Assembly: GCF_010994375.1 (NCBI RefSeq) | Contig: NZ_WHMA01000021.1 | Location: 1 to 55,015 of the forward strand | Length of the DNA stretch: 55,015 bases | Direction of reading: 5' to 3' | From: Halomonas sp. NO4 | GTDB lineage: Bacteria > Pseudomonadota > Gammaproteobacteria > Pseudomonadales > Halomonadaceae | Program-made: the position numbers and the translations under genes | Notes under the pieces: generated by a model | The model's input: the letters and a program-made list of their open reading frames with translations, nothing else | Database searches by the model: none | Told to the model about the DNA's origin: nothing | In this document: piece by piece, positions 25,533 through 34,359 of the stretch | Layout of the letters: the number at the start of each line of letters is the position of its first letter | How positions within the stretch are numbered: position 1 is the first letter of the stretch

Positions 25533-27464
25533 TCACTCCGGGTAGCGCGTGCAGCCCCAGAAGGCACCGTATTTGCCTTGGCGCTTGCGCATGGGCGCCT
25601 GACACTCCGGGCACCTCTTGAGGTCTTGCTGAGGCATCGTCACCGTAGCTTCCCGCGCATGCTGGACCAGCTTCTCAACCATGCCGGCTTGTCGCGCCAT
25701 GAAGTCCTGCAGCACCAGGCGCCCTGCCGCGACGTCATCCAGCGCCTGCTCCCAGAGCGCCGTCATTCCGGGGTTGGTGATGGCAGAGGGGAGTGCATCA
25801 ATGAGCTGCTGGCCGGTGGGGGTGGAGACCAGTGCGCGCTTCTGCCGCTTGATGAAGCCCCGCTTCAGCAACGTCTCGATGATGCCGGCCCGCGTTGCCT
25901 CGGTGCCGATCCCGGCGGTCTCCTTGAAGCGGGCCTTCAGGCGCTCGTCTGTCACGAACCGGGCGGCATGCTTCATGGCGGCGATCAGGGTACCCTCGGT
26001 AAACGGCTTGGGCGGCGTCGTCTGCTTGGCCAACATCTCGAGGTGCTGCGCCTTGCAGGACTCTCCCTCGCTCAGGGCCGGCAGTGGGGGCGTCTCCCGG
26101 TCTTCCCCGCTGACCTCGTCCGACGCCGCTCGAGGGAAGAGCAGGCGCCATCCCTCCACCCTCACCTGCCGTCCCGAGGCCAGGAACGCCTCACCCTCCA
26201 GGTCCACCCCCACCTCGGTCTGATCATACTCGTGAGCCGGCAGAAACTGAGCCAGGTAGTGGCGACGAATCAGGTCATAGACGTTGCGCTCGGCGTCACT
26301 CAGCTTGGCCAGGTCACACGGCACCGCCGTTGGGATGATGCCGTGGTGCGCGGTGATCTTGCTGTCGTTCCAGACACGGCTCGTGCGGCTCGTTTCCAGG
26401 AGCTGGCTAAGCCGCGACAGCGTCTCATCCGAGTGCAGCAGCATCGTCATGATGCGCTCGGCATCCCCGAGCTGCGACTCCGGCAGATACCGGCAGTCGG
26501 TCCGGGGGTAGGTCGTGGCCTTGTGGGTTTCGTAGAGTGCCTGGGCGGTGTCCAGCACCTGCTGGGCACCGTAGCCAAAGCGGCGAGAGGCCTCCTGCTG
26601 AAGCGATGACAGGTCCATCACCAGCGGGGGCGACTCTTTCTTGTGGGTCGTCTCGAGGTGGCTGATGTGTCCCTGCTGCCCGGCGACTCTCTGGACCAGT
26701 GACTGGGCCGCGACCTCGCTGACGCAGCGCCCGGCGGCATCCAGGATCGAGGCGTCGAGTGGCTGCCACTTCGCCTGGAAGGTGCCGCCCGCCGTCTGGA
26801 ACTGAGCCACGACTTCCCAGAAGGGTTGGGGCACGAAGTTCGCAATCTCCCGGTCGCGATCCACCACCAGCCGCAGCGCGGGCGTCTGAACGCGCCCCAC
26901 CGAAAGCACGCCCTGGTGCCCCTGCCGCTGGGCCAGCACCGTATAGGCCCGGGTCAGGTTCATCCCGACCAGCCAGTCGGCCCGACTACGCCCCAGCCCT
27001 GCCAGATAGAGCGGATAGGTCGCCTCCCCGGACCTGATGCTGGCCAACGCCTTCCGGATCGAGGCATCGTCCAGAGCCGAAAGCCACAGGCGGGTCACCC
27101 TCCCCCGGTAGTCGCAGTAATCCAGTAGCTCGCGGGCGATGGTCTCCCCTTCCCGGTCGGCGTCGGTGGCCACCACTACCTCGGTCGCCTGGCCCAGCAG
27201 CTTCTTCACGACACCGAACTGCTTGCGGCCACTCTTCTTGACCTCCATCTTCCAGGTCGAGGGGAGAATCGGCAGCGCCTCCAGGGACCAGCGCTTGAGC
27301 GCCGGGTCGTACTCCTCTGGCGGCGCCTGCTCGAGTAGGTGACCGAACCCCCACGTCACCACGTTCCCGCCGCCGTGCAGGTAGCCCTCGCTACGCTGGC
27401 CAGCACCTATCACACGGGCAATATCACGGGCCTGCGAGGGCTTCTCGCACAGGAATACACGCAT
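25533..27464 (-). CDS. topB: DNA topoisomerase III (ICE-encoded TopB)
   Basis: This 643-residue type IA topoisomerase decatenates or relaxes DNA, here presumably during ICE replication or transfer. The TOPRIM domain is at the N-terminus (FLCEKPSQARDIA at 4-16; ATDADREGE near 103). The catalytic Tyr lies in TTYPRTDC near 320. A C-terminal zinc ribbon begins CPECQAP and ends ...GCTRYPE. The frame stops with TGA exactly where related proteins usually have the next Cys codon, so the last zinc ligand seems to be lost. ATG 27464 is preceded by GGGAGA. Confidence 0.93.
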   Translation of the reverse strand: MRVFLCEKPSQARDIARVIGAGQRSEGYLHGGGNVVTWGFGHLLEQAPPEEYDPALKRWSLEALPILPSTWKMEVKKSGRKQFGVVKKLLGQATEVVVATDADREGETIARELLDYCDYRGRVTRLWLSALDDASIRKALASIRSGEATYPLYLAGLGRSRADWLVGMNLTRAYTVLAQRQGHQGVLSVGRVQTPALRLVVDRDREIANFVPQPFWEVVAQFQTAGGTFQAKWQPLDASILDAAGRCVSEVAAQSLVQRVAGQQGHISHLETTHKKESPPLVMDLSSLQQEASRRFGYGAQQVLDTAQALYETHKATTYPRTDCRYLPESQLGDAERIMTMLLHSDETLSRLSQLLETSRTSRVWNDSKITAHHGIIPTAVPCDLAKLSDAERNVYDLIRRHYLAQFLPAHEYDQTEVGVDLEGEAFLASGRQVRVEGWRLLFPRAASDEVSGEDRETPPLPALSEGESCKAQHLEMLAKQTTPPKPFTEGTLIAAMKHAARFVTDERLKARFKETAGIGTEATRAGIIETLLKRGFIKRQKRALVSTPTGQQLIDALPSAITNPGMTALWEQALDDVAAGRLVLQDFMARQAGMVEKLVQHAREATVTMPQQDLKRCPECQAPMRKRQGKYGAFWGCTRYPE

Positions 27465-27567
27465 TGGCTCATCTCCCTCATGAACGTCGAGGGCAGCATG
27501 GCAAGTCCATAGAAGCGAGCGAAGAAAGAAAGGAAACGTCAGCGACGCGGCTTTGTACCACCAGGCA

Positions 27568-27792
27568 TCAGGCTTTCGCCATCAGCTCAGCAGCGTCCAT
27601 GACGTCACCCAGGAGAAACAGCATCTGGGTGCCAGACGAGCCGGCGCCCCTGACGATAGGCCGGGGTGGCGCATGGCCGCGAAGGTCGCGGCCATGCCGA
27701 AGGGCATGCTTGAGCTCGGTGACACGGACGCCGAGCAGCTGAGCCGCATGGCCAATGCCGATCCGCTCGTTTCTCAGCTCCTGTGATGTCAC
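27568..27792 (-). CDS. Small helix-turn-helix-like ICE protein
   Basis: A 74-residue protein contains a segment (GIGHAAQLLGVRVTELKHAL, about 13-32) that looks like a MerR/excisionase-type helix-turn-helix, followed by a wing-like part (PRPIVRGAGSSGTQMLFLLG). The start is taken as GTG 27792, behind GGAGGAGGG. Small proteins of this kind are common beside ICE replication genes and may be regulators or directionality factors. No homologue is assigned with certainty. Confidence 0.6.
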   Translation of the reverse strand: MTSQELRNERIGIGHAAQLLGVRVTELKHALRHGRDLRGHAPPRPIVRGAGSSGTQMLFLLGDVMDAAELMAKA

Positions 27793-27812
27793 CAAGTACC
27801 CTCCTCCCTGCG

Positions 27813-28400
27813 TTAACGAAGCGCCGTGCGGAAGCGCTGCTCGAGCGCCTCGCCCATGGCATCTCCATCGTACCTGGCATTAGCAGTCGGCAGGTACTCC
27901 ACGTTGATACGAGAGCCGCTACCGTCGCGCTGAATCTGGACCTTCAGCACGAGAGAGTGCTCAGCACCGTTGACGGTCTGTCTGGCGTAGTCGCTCATCT
28001 GATAAAAGGCGCCGGGCGTGGCATCAATGTGCCATGCATTATCCATCATCGCCCACTGGTCAGAGTTGCTGTTCGGGTTGAAGTCCGCCTCCGAACGGAA
28101 TCCGAACTCAGAGCGCACCCTCGCATAGGCCGTATCCACGTCCAGCGGCGACGCCATGCTGAACCGCCCATGCCGATTGCCTGCAGCTGTTCCCTGGTCC
28201 CGGCCGGCTGCCACAGCGTCTTCTTCGATAGCAGGCTGCTGCTCGGGATCGTAATTGATAGGCTGCCCCGTCACCGGGTTATTGATGCAGGTCAGGCAGC
28301 GCCCTTGAGAGTAGAGGTGGTCCTGAGTGGTACAGCCCGCTGCCACAGTCACAATAGCGCCAAGCCCAACCCAACACAGGACTCTCTTCGCCCCCTTCAT
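27813..28400 (-). CDS. ICE lipoprotein of unknown function
   Basis: This 195-residue protein has a lipoprotein signal (VGLGAIVTVAAGC, about 12-24), two further cysteines (GRCLTCINNP) soon after and a mature part that ends RFRTALR. ATG 28400 follows GGAGGAG. Such lipoproteins are encoded near ssb in this ICE class; a link to surface or mating functions is inferred only from localisation. It is followed, 20 bp on, by the small helix-turn-helix gene. Confidence 0.75.
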   Translation of the reverse strand: MKGAKRVLCWVGLGAIVTVAAGCTTQDHLYSQGRCLTCINNPVTGQPINYDPEQQPAIEEDAVAAGRDQGTAAGNRHGRFSMASPLDVDTAYARVRSEFGFRSEADFNPNSNSDQWAMMDNAWHIDATPGAFYQMSDYARQTVNGAEHSLVLKVQIQRDGSGSRINVEYLPTANARYDGDAMGEALEQRFRTALR

Positions 28401-28437
28401 CGCTCTCCTCCTTGATTCATCCATGATCAATCAGCGG

Positions 28438-28872
28438 TTATTCCCCGTAGCCTTCCTGGCTCGCTCCCGGGCCGCTGGCATATTGCTCCGCCGGCTGCTG
28501 GTGGCTATGGGGGGTATCCATGATTACCTGGGCCACCCGATGAGGCAAGATGGCCACTCGCTCAGCCTGTACCTTGAAGGCCGTGCGCGTCTCGCCGTTC
28601 TGCTCCCAGCTGTCCTGAACCATCTTGCCCACCACCACGACCCGCATCCCTCGCTGATACAACCGCGACCACCGCTCTGCTTCCCGGTGCCACCACTCCA
28701 CGTCTGCCCAGAAACCGCCGCGATCCACCACTTCCCCATCCTTGGGGGCCAGATTATCGAATCGCACATTGAGCCTGAGCAGTGTGCGGGGCGGCTGGTT
28801 GTCACGCACGGGGAAGGTCCTGACCTCGGGGTCACTGCCGATATTTCCCTCACCGTAGAAGCGTGTGCCCAT
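28438..28872 (-). CDS. ssb: Single-stranded DNA-binding protein (ICE-encoded)
   Basis: This 144-residue protein has an OB-fold pattern (FYGEGNIGSDPEVRTF at 5-20; LLRLNVRFDN near 35; WADVEWW near 60; VVVVGKM near 85). The C-terminal tail is Gln/Pro-rich and ends EGYGE, not the acidic-hydrophobic tip of chromosomal SSB. ATG 28872 follows AAGGAGG. It likely protects single-stranded ICE DNA during conjugative replication, next to the DUF3158 gene. Confidence 0.87.
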   Translation of the reverse strand: MGTRFYGEGNIGSDPEVRTFPVRDNQPPRTLLRLNVRFDNLAPKDGEVVDRGGFWADVEWWHREAERWSRLYQRGMRVVVVGKMVQDSWEQNGETRTAFKVQAERVAILPHRVAQVIMDTPHSHQQPAEQYASGPGASQEGYGE

Positions 28873-28890
28873 GGGTATCCTCCTTGGTAG

Positions 28891-29346
28891 TTATCGCTGA
28901 AAAGAGACCGCGTGTTCGATATCCGCCAGCGCCTTACCGATTCGCTTGATCGACCAGTTGATCGTGGCCGCCTTGGCATTGAACACGCAGCGCTGGACTT
29001 CCAGGTCGATGACGGATTGCCGCATCGCCTCGGATATGTCATCACGTGACAAGAACGTCTCCAGCAGCCAAAGCCCCATGCTTCTCTGCTTGTTATCACG
29101 CCACTGAAGCGTTCTGGCCGGAATGCCTGATTTACCCCAAGGGGTCAGCCATAGATCGGTCGATTTCAGCAGACCGCCATTCGCCTGAGACGCCATATCG
29201 ATCGCCTCCTGACGAGCCACTCTTGCCGAGTCTTCCAGCTCATCACGTAGACGAATCAGCTCTCCCTTACCCTTAAAGGGTTTTAAAAAACCCTTTGCGT
29301 AGCTGTTGAATGCGTCATTGCCATAGCTGTTCGATGCGGTATTCAA
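28891..29346 (-). CDS. DUF3158-family ICE protein
   Basis: A 151-residue helical protein shows the family's landmark GFLKPFKGKGEL at about 19-30. The only start that includes it is TTG 29346, with GAGG 7 bases upstream, and no in-frame ATG occurs before residue 51. The function is unknown; its invariable place between ssb and the PFL_4669 gene suggests a replication role. The palindrome array begins 23 bp upstream of this start, so the array may control this gene. Confidence 0.8.
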   Translation of the reverse strand: MNTASNSYGNDAFNSYAKGFLKPFKGKGELIRLRDELEDSARVARQEAIDMASQANGGLLKSTDLWLTPWGKSGIPARTLQWRDNKQRSMGLWLLETFLSRDDISEAMRQSVIDLEVQRCVFNAKAATINWSIKRIGKALADIEHAVSFQR

Positions 29347-29368
29347 GCTGCCCCCTCACTCACTCTCA

Positions 29369-29646
29369 GTGATTCCACTGGAATCACCCAAGACCTGTCC
29401 TACGGCACTGCTGCCGAAGTGATTCCACTGGAATCACCCCAAGACCTGCCCTCCGGCGCCGTCGCCCAGGTGATTCCAGTGGAATCACCCCAGAGACCTC
29501 CTCCGGCACCACCGCCCTGGTGATTCCAGTGGAATCACCCCAGAGACCTCCTCCGGCACCGCCGCCTAGGTGATTCCAGTGGAATCACCCTGCCGACCCT
29601 CTGGCCACGCCCAAGACCTAAGCAAACTTGATGACAGTGGAATCAC
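29369..29646. repeat. Array of five 19-bp palindromes with 50-bp periodicity, plus a degenerate sixth
   Basis: Five copies of gtgattccaNtggaatcac occur at 29369-29387, 29419-29437, 29470-29488, 29520-29538 and 29570-29588. The centre is C in the first two and G in the last three. Spacing is 50, 51, 50 and 50 bp, and the 31-32 bp between copies are also similar, so this is a tandem array of a 50-bp unit. A sixth site at 29628-29646 keeps only the right arm. The 50-bp step puts all sites nearly on one face of the helix, as in partition centromeres, iterons or operator arrays. Confidence 0.95.
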
Positions 29647-29665
29647 GCTCCCGGCACTCCGGCCA

Positions 29666-30394
29666 CTACTCCTCCGCCGAGGGCGGTGGGTCACTTTCCA
29701 CCGCGCCTGCGCCACTGGCCGCCTTGGCCTCCGCCGGCTTGGTAATCGGCGGCGCAAACTCGCTGCGGTGCTTCGCGGAGAGCACATCGTCGGGCAGCGC
29801 ACCAAACTTCTCGATGGCATTTCGGGCCTTGGCGTTGTTGGCAGCGAAGTCGTCGCGGGTGGCACCGCTGAAGCCCGGGTACTTCTGTGTACTCGCACAC
29901 AGGCTGCGCAGGAGGTGTCCGCCAACCCGGACGTACTCCTCCATCTGGCGCCGGCTGATCAGGGCAATGTGGTGGGCAAGCATGACGCGCCTGACAAAGC
30001 GGTCGAAGTCGATCAGCAGGCGCAGGGCGAGCCATCCATGCTGGCCGCCGGTATAGACGGGGATCTTGAGCGGCTGCTGGTTGAGGTTCTCCTCGACATC
30101 CAGCTCTGGCGGCAGCTGTGCCATCAGGCTATCGAGCTCCTGGAGACGCTGGTCCAGCTGAGTGCGAGTGTCGGCAAGCTTGGCATCCAGCTGCAGCAGC
30201 CAGTGATCCGCATAGGGGTCATCCTTGGCTGCGTTCTGCTTGATCGCACCGCAGATCAGCAGGAACTGCCGCATGCCGATTATCTGTGGGCGACCCGTCT
30301 CGACCCCACGGCCCTTCCAGATCCGTGCAGCGTGGTGGGTATGGAGCGTCAGCTCGATCTTGCTGCGCAGTGCTCCCAGGCGATCAACGGCCAT
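29666..30394 (-). CDS. ICE protein PFL_4669 family (TIGR03761)
   Basis: This 242-residue soluble protein has the family's opening (GALRSKIELTLHTHHAARIW, about 5-24) and a core around HGWLALRLLIDFDRFVRRVM (about 118-137). The C-terminus is acidic and low-complexity. It is part of the replication module of this ICE class; its biochemistry is unknown. The palindrome array begins 20 bp beyond its stop (degenerate site first). Confidence 0.85.
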   Translation of the reverse strand: MAVDRLGALRSKIELTLHTHHAARIWKGRGVETGRPQIIGMRQFLLICGAIKQNAAKDDPYADHWLLQLDAKLADTRTQLDQRLQELDSLMAQLPPELDVEENLNQQPLKIPVYTGGQHGWLALRLLIDFDRFVRRVMLAHHIALISRRQMEEYVRVGGHLLRSLCASTQKYPGFSGATRDDFAANNAKARNAIEKFGALPDDVLSAKHRSEFAPPITKPAEAKAASGAGAVESDPPPSAEE

Positions 30395-30476
30395 ATCGCG
30401 TCGTCCTCATGCTGATGTGTTTCCGCGGTATGGCAGGCACTGTCAATCAGTTGGTAAGTGGGAGACAGCGGAATCG

Positions 30477-31838
30477 TTAATGGCTGTTGAGTGAGTTTTT
30501 CCCGCCAGCCGGCCATAGCCCCAGCTTGCGCAGGCACTGCTCTCGGGCCGCCTGGGCCTCCTCGGGCGACGTGGTGCTGGACGGAGTGCTCGATGCCGTG
30601 GGTACTGAGGTCTGCGTAGGTGACTGAGTCGCAGCACGTGGTGCAGGCCGCTGCTTAGCGGGTGGAGCGCTCTGGCTCACACTGCCCGCCCGGCGTTCGG
30701 CCTGGGTCTGGGCGTAGCCGGTCGCCACGAATTCGCCGCCGATAGCGCGCTTGATCAGCCCCCGCAGGAAGCCCTTGGGGTTTCTCACCGAACCGCTGCT
30801 CACGCGGCCCGCCGCCTCATCGAGAATGGCTTGCTGGGTGTCGCCTGATAGACCCGACATCAGCAGCTGAGTCGCCTGACGCTCGCTATCATCCAGCGAG
30901 AGACACGCCGGCCAGTGCAGGTTCACGGCTGACGTACCTGTAGGTTTTACACAGTGTGAAGTACGTACTGTACGTGGAGAACTGCCCGAGTTTTCATGGA
31001 GAACGGCATCAATGGCCTCATAAGCTCTTGATTCCAGACTTGGTTCTCGATGAAAACCGGGGGAGTTCTTGTGGCTCACCCTGCCGGGTTCTCGCTGAGA
31101 ACTCGGCGCTTCCCCCTGGTTCTTTTCCTGGGTAACGGCAGAGAACTGGGCAGCCCCACACCTGGCCGGCGACTGGTGCTGAGTCTTCCTGGAACGAGAC
31201 GCCAGGGTATCGAGACGCGTCGGCAGCTCATGGAGCGCCCCGGCCTCCTGGAGCTCCTCGAGCACAATGGCGGCCACGGCCTTGACCACCTTGTTGTGAT
31301 GATCCAGACAGCGGCACACATACTCAACGTAATCGGCATCCAGTACCGAGGCCTCGGCGGGAGAGAGGGGCTCATCGTGCAGGATATAGACGTTGCCGAT
31401 GATGCGGCCATTCTGCGCGTTTCGCGCTCGATGCCCGAGGCTCACCCAGCGTGTCAGCCGGAGAACGGCGATGACGCGGGCGACCGTGGCCCGCGAGGCC
31501 TTCTGGCCCGGAGCCCCCCTCAGCAAGGGCTGCAGTTCGTCATAGGTCGGCACCGCGGTGGTTCTGTCCGGATTGACCAGCATCCGCATCATCTGCCAGC
31601 CGAGCTTGTCGACATGCCCAAGACACGGATCGAGCAGCAGCGCCCGCGGCACGGTCTCATGGGGATTCCCGAAAAACAGCAGCCCATCCAGCCCTGACGA
31701 AGCGTCACCTGCCTGGCCTGTCTCGTTGCCTGCAGTCGCAAACGCCGGGGACTCTCCCCGGCGCTGGGTCATCTCGGAAGCCGCTCGGCCAATCAGGCGA
31801 TCCAGCCCCTGCCGAGTGGCATCGCGCAGCTGCACCAT
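30477..31838 (-). CDS. STY4528-family ICE replication protein
   Basis: This 453-residue protein has a winged-helix-like N-terminal part (about 60-190; VPTYDELQPLLRGAPG, SRATVARVIAVLRLTRWVSL). The middle and C-terminal tail are disordered and Ser/Pro/Thr-rich. A short helical block (GFLRGLIKRAIGGEFVATGY) lies near 370. Members are annotated as pathogenicity-island replication proteins. ATG 31838 overlaps the stop of the DUF2857 gene as TGATG. It may act as an origin-binding initiator, which is inference from domain type and neighbours. Confidence 0.82.
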   Translation of the reverse strand: MVQLRDATRQGLDRLIGRAASEMTQRRGESPAFATAGNETGQAGDASSGLDGLLFFGNPHETVPRALLLDPCLGHVDKLGWQMMRMLVNPDRTTAVPTYDELQPLLRGAPGQKASRATVARVIAVLRLTRWVSLGHRARNAQNGRIIGNVYILHDEPLSPAEASVLDADYVEYVCRCLDHHNKVVKAVAAIVLEELQEAGALHELPTRLDTLASRSRKTQHQSPARCGAAQFSAVTQEKNQGEAPSSQREPGRVSHKNSPGFHREPSLESRAYEAIDAVLHENSGSSPRTVRTSHCVKPTGTSAVNLHWPACLSLDDSERQATQLLMSGLSGDTQQAILDEAAGRVSSGSVRNPKGFLRGLIKRAIGGEFVATGYAQTQAERRAGSVSQSAPPAKQRPAPRAATQSPTQTSVPTASSTPSSTTSPEEAQAAREQCLRKLGLWPAGGKNSLNSH

Positions 31839-32440
31839 CACCGCTCTCCTTCTGGAGCCGCCCACTCCTCGACCGGGGGCGCCGTGCGCGGCTGGCCAGG
31901 GTCGCCCCACTGCTTGATGAGGTGCCACACCACCGCCAGCGGAATGTCGGTCTCCTCGGCGAGGGTGACCATGCCCTGTAGGTCATCAGTCGACCTGGGG
32001 TCCAGGGCGATATGCTGCCAGCGCTCCCAGGCATCGTGCTCGGCCTGCTCCGATGGCATCGCCAATCGCCCCTGCCGCGGCGCAATGCCCAGCAGCTGAC
32101 GGCGCGTCGAGCAGTCGTTGCCGGTCAGGCCGAAGAAGGCCCCCATCATGCTGACGCTGGCCCCCAGTCTCAGGCAGCGGTCGATCAGGGTTTCCCGGTC
32201 CTGGTCGCGGTCAATACGCGCCAGAACACCGCGTAGCGCGGCATGATCCACCGAGAAGCGCGCGACCACAGGTCCCGCGCAGGCCAGCGAGTCGATGTCA
32301 CTCGCTCTCAACCGACGCAGCGTTCGCAGCTCCTCCTCGCTGAAGCCGAGGGCCAGCGCTCGGCGCATATTGCCCTCTCGAAGAAACCCCATGACCTGGC
32401 TGAGCAGCGCCTGATTCAGGTTGGCGGATGAAGAGCTCAT
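31838..32440 (-). CDS. DUF2857-family ICE protein
   Basis: A 200-residue helical protein has the family-like block FLREGNMRRALALGFSEEEL (about 19-38) and GASVSMMGAFFGLTGNDCS (about 93-111). Related proteins appear beside ParB and STY4528 genes in these ICEs, and some are regulators of transfer genes (FlhC-like fold). Overlaps of 1 and 4 bp with both neighbours indicate coupled translation. A transcriptional or replication-control role is inferred. Confidence 0.8.
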   Translation of the reverse strand: MSSSSANLNQALLSQVMGFLREGNMRRALALGFSEEELRTLRRLRASDIDSLACAGPVVARFSVDHAALRGVLARIDRDQDRETLIDRCLRLGASVSMMGAFFGLTGNDCSTRRQLLGIAPRQGRLAMPSEQAEHDAWERWQHIALDPRSTDDLQGMVTLAEETDIPLAVVWHLIKQWGDPGQPRTAPPVEEWAAPEGER

Positions 32441-34326
32441 GACTGGGCCTCCTGTTGTACCTGCAGGTGTTCACGAAGGCGGCGGATCAGCCGCACCAGA
32501 CGGAAGAAGCGAAGCAGTACGGCATCGTCCCAGGCGCTCTCGTCCACCTCTTCTCGGTGAGTGCCGAGCAGCGCTCCCCACAGGGTGGCGTCCGAGGGGT
32601 ATTCGGGGTTGAGCTCGCCGCGCAGGCTGGCCAGCGCCTGCCAGGCTAAAAGAGCTCGGCGGTCGGCGGCGTCCGGCAGCGGATTGAGATCGAAGCCGAT
32701 GCCGTTGTCATCGGCGATCACCACATCGCTGCCGCCAAAGCCACCCCAGCGGGCAATGACCTGGACCAGCTCACGGATGCGGATGCGCAGCGAACGGGGC
32801 TCATCCTCTACCCCTTCGATGAACCAGACGTCGGCAATGGGCGGAGTGGTCTCGCCGGAGAGCACCGGCGCCGCCAGTGGAGCCAACTGCTCGAAGTCGA
32901 AGCTGGGCACGCCGAGCTCACTTGCCAGGTGGTGGCGATAACCGCGCTTTCCCGGGCTCTCTTCCCAGCTTGACTGGGTCAGCCCTTCGAGGCGGGCGGC
33001 CTGTTCGGCCTCCGTCCGAGCGGCGCCCACAGGCCAGTCGATCTCCTCCTCAGAGAGCGAGGCCATGGGCGCAGGGCGAGGTACCGACGCCGGCTCTCCG
33101 AGCCCAGACACCACGGGAGACTGCGACTCGCTCAGCTGCTCCTTTTCACGCTCCAGCGCGGCGACCTGCTGGCGGAGCCGGAGCAGCTCGGCGCTCTCCA
33201 CTCTCCCAGCGTCGGGATTCACGTCTCTCCCGCTGAGGGTGCGCGGTGACGGCAGCTGCTCGGTTTGCGGTTCAGGGCCAGGCTTGGGCGCCTTTGCCTT
33301 CTGCGCACTGCCCGCTGCCGGCTCGGCAGAGGTATCGGGCAGCGGTGGATAGAGCGAGGGTGGCTGGGCATCGGGATCGCGCATCTGCTGCAGCTCAACG
33401 TCCAGGGCCTCGAAGGCCTGGTGCTCTTCCAGGTCCCAGCGCCGCTTGCGATAGGTGACGATATTGTCGAGGGTCAGCTCGCAGACGTTGAAGTGCACGC
33501 CAGTGTGGTCGGCCAGCATGCCGCAAAGCCGATCCACCACGATGCCCCAGTTCATCTCGGTCTGACCCTCGTCATCGAACCAGGCAATGGTCTGGTGCCA
33601 AGCTTCGGCAAAGCCCTCGGGCTCGACCTCCTGGGTGCAGCGCTCCCAGATCAGCCGGCAGGCTTCCCGGTAGCTGATAAGCTTCTCGACCTGCGGCCTC
33701 CCCAGGCCGCTGTAGAGGGTGTTGGGCAGCGTGGGCAGCAGATGCTCGACGGTATAGAGCATCTTGCTGATATGGCTCTGGGCCACCTGGTAGCCGTCCT
33801 CCGACAGGCGCTTGACCAACTCGCGCTGCGATAGCAATTCACCGCTCTCTTCCTCGTACATCGCCTTGGCATCCATCACCCCCTTGGCTCGCTCGATCCA
33901 AAGCAGCTGGCCACGGTTGTCGTTCTCGCTGAGGTGACCCGTCAGCATCTTCACTTCCGACTGCCAGGGTCGGTATAGGGCATAAAAGGCATGGAAACGC
34001 GACTCACCGGTCTCTTCGTAGAGCTCGCGTAGGATCTGCAGGCGGGTATTGCCGCCGTCGCAGATGGTGTAGTGCTTCTCGCCCGGCCGCTGGGTCACCG
34101 GGGGCTTGTGCTTGAGACCCGCGGCACGGATCGAGGCCTTGATATCCTCATACTTGGGGTTCTGGACCTGCCGGGGGTTGTGCTCATAGGGCTTGAGCAT
34201 GTCCAGGGTCACCCAGACCGCCATCTCCTGGTCTGGCGGCGTGACGGCGTCGACCGGCTGCCCCTGGCGCCTGGGTCCCGGCTGCGTCAGTCGGTCCCGC
34301 AGCTGTTGATCGGTAGGACGCTTCAT
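32437..34326 (-). CDS. parB: ParB-like nuclease/partition protein
   Basis: This 629-residue protein has an N-terminal ParB/sulfiredoxin-type domain (KPYEHNPRQ at about 45-53, IRAAGLKHKPPVTQRPG at about 66-82, CDGGNTRLQIL near 90). A helix-turn-helix (LSQRELVKRLSEDGYQVAQS, about 164-183) follows. There is a long Pro/Ala/Glu-rich middle and a separate C-terminal helical domain. It probably pairs with ParA to partition or stabilise the excised ICE. The palindrome-type site at 34360-34378 lies 34 bp upstream of its ATG. Confidence 0.85.
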   Translation of the reverse strand: MKRPTDQQLRDRLTQPGPRRQGQPVDAVTPPDQEMAVWVTLDMLKPYEHNPRQVQNPKYEDIKASIRAAGLKHKPPVTQRPGEKHYTICDGGNTRLQILRELYEETGESRFHAFYALYRPWQSEVKMLTGHLSENDNRGQLLWIERAKGVMDAKAMYEEESGELLSQRELVKRLSEDGYQVAQSHISKMLYTVEHLLPTLPNTLYSGLGRPQVEKLISYREACRLIWERCTQEVEPEGFAEAWHQTIAWFDDEGQTEMNWGIVVDRLCGMLADHTGVHFNVCELTLDNIVTYRKRRWDLEEHQAFEALDVELQQMRDPDAQPPSLYPPLPDTSAEPAAGSAQKAKAPKPGPEPQTEQLPSPRTLSGRDVNPDAGRVESAELLRLRQQVAALEREKEQLSESQSPVVSGLGEPASVPRPAPMASLSEEEIDWPVGAARTEAEQAARLEGLTQSSWEESPGKRGYRHHLASELGVPSFDFEQLAPLAAPVLSGETTPPIADVWFIEGVEDEPRSLRIRIRELVQVIARWGGFGGSDVVIADDNGIGFDLNPLPDAADRRALLAWQALASLRGELNPEYPSDATLWGALLGTHREEVDESAWDDAVLLRFFRLVRLIRRLREHLQVQQEAQS

Positions 34327-34359
34327 AGGAGGGCTCCCTCTACGATAGACACGACGGAG

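Noticed and set aside
25533..25535. Selenocysteine read-through of the topB TGA
   Set aside because: selD and selU are present, but no SECIS-like hairpin is evident and the residues after TGA do not continue a zinc ribbon. A simple stop is more likely.
29369..29588. CRISPR-like regular array
   Set aside because: The spacing is regular, but the intervening 31-32 bp are themselves similar between units, and the repeats are perfect palindromes with no cas genes nearby. It is a tandem array of protein-binding-type sites.
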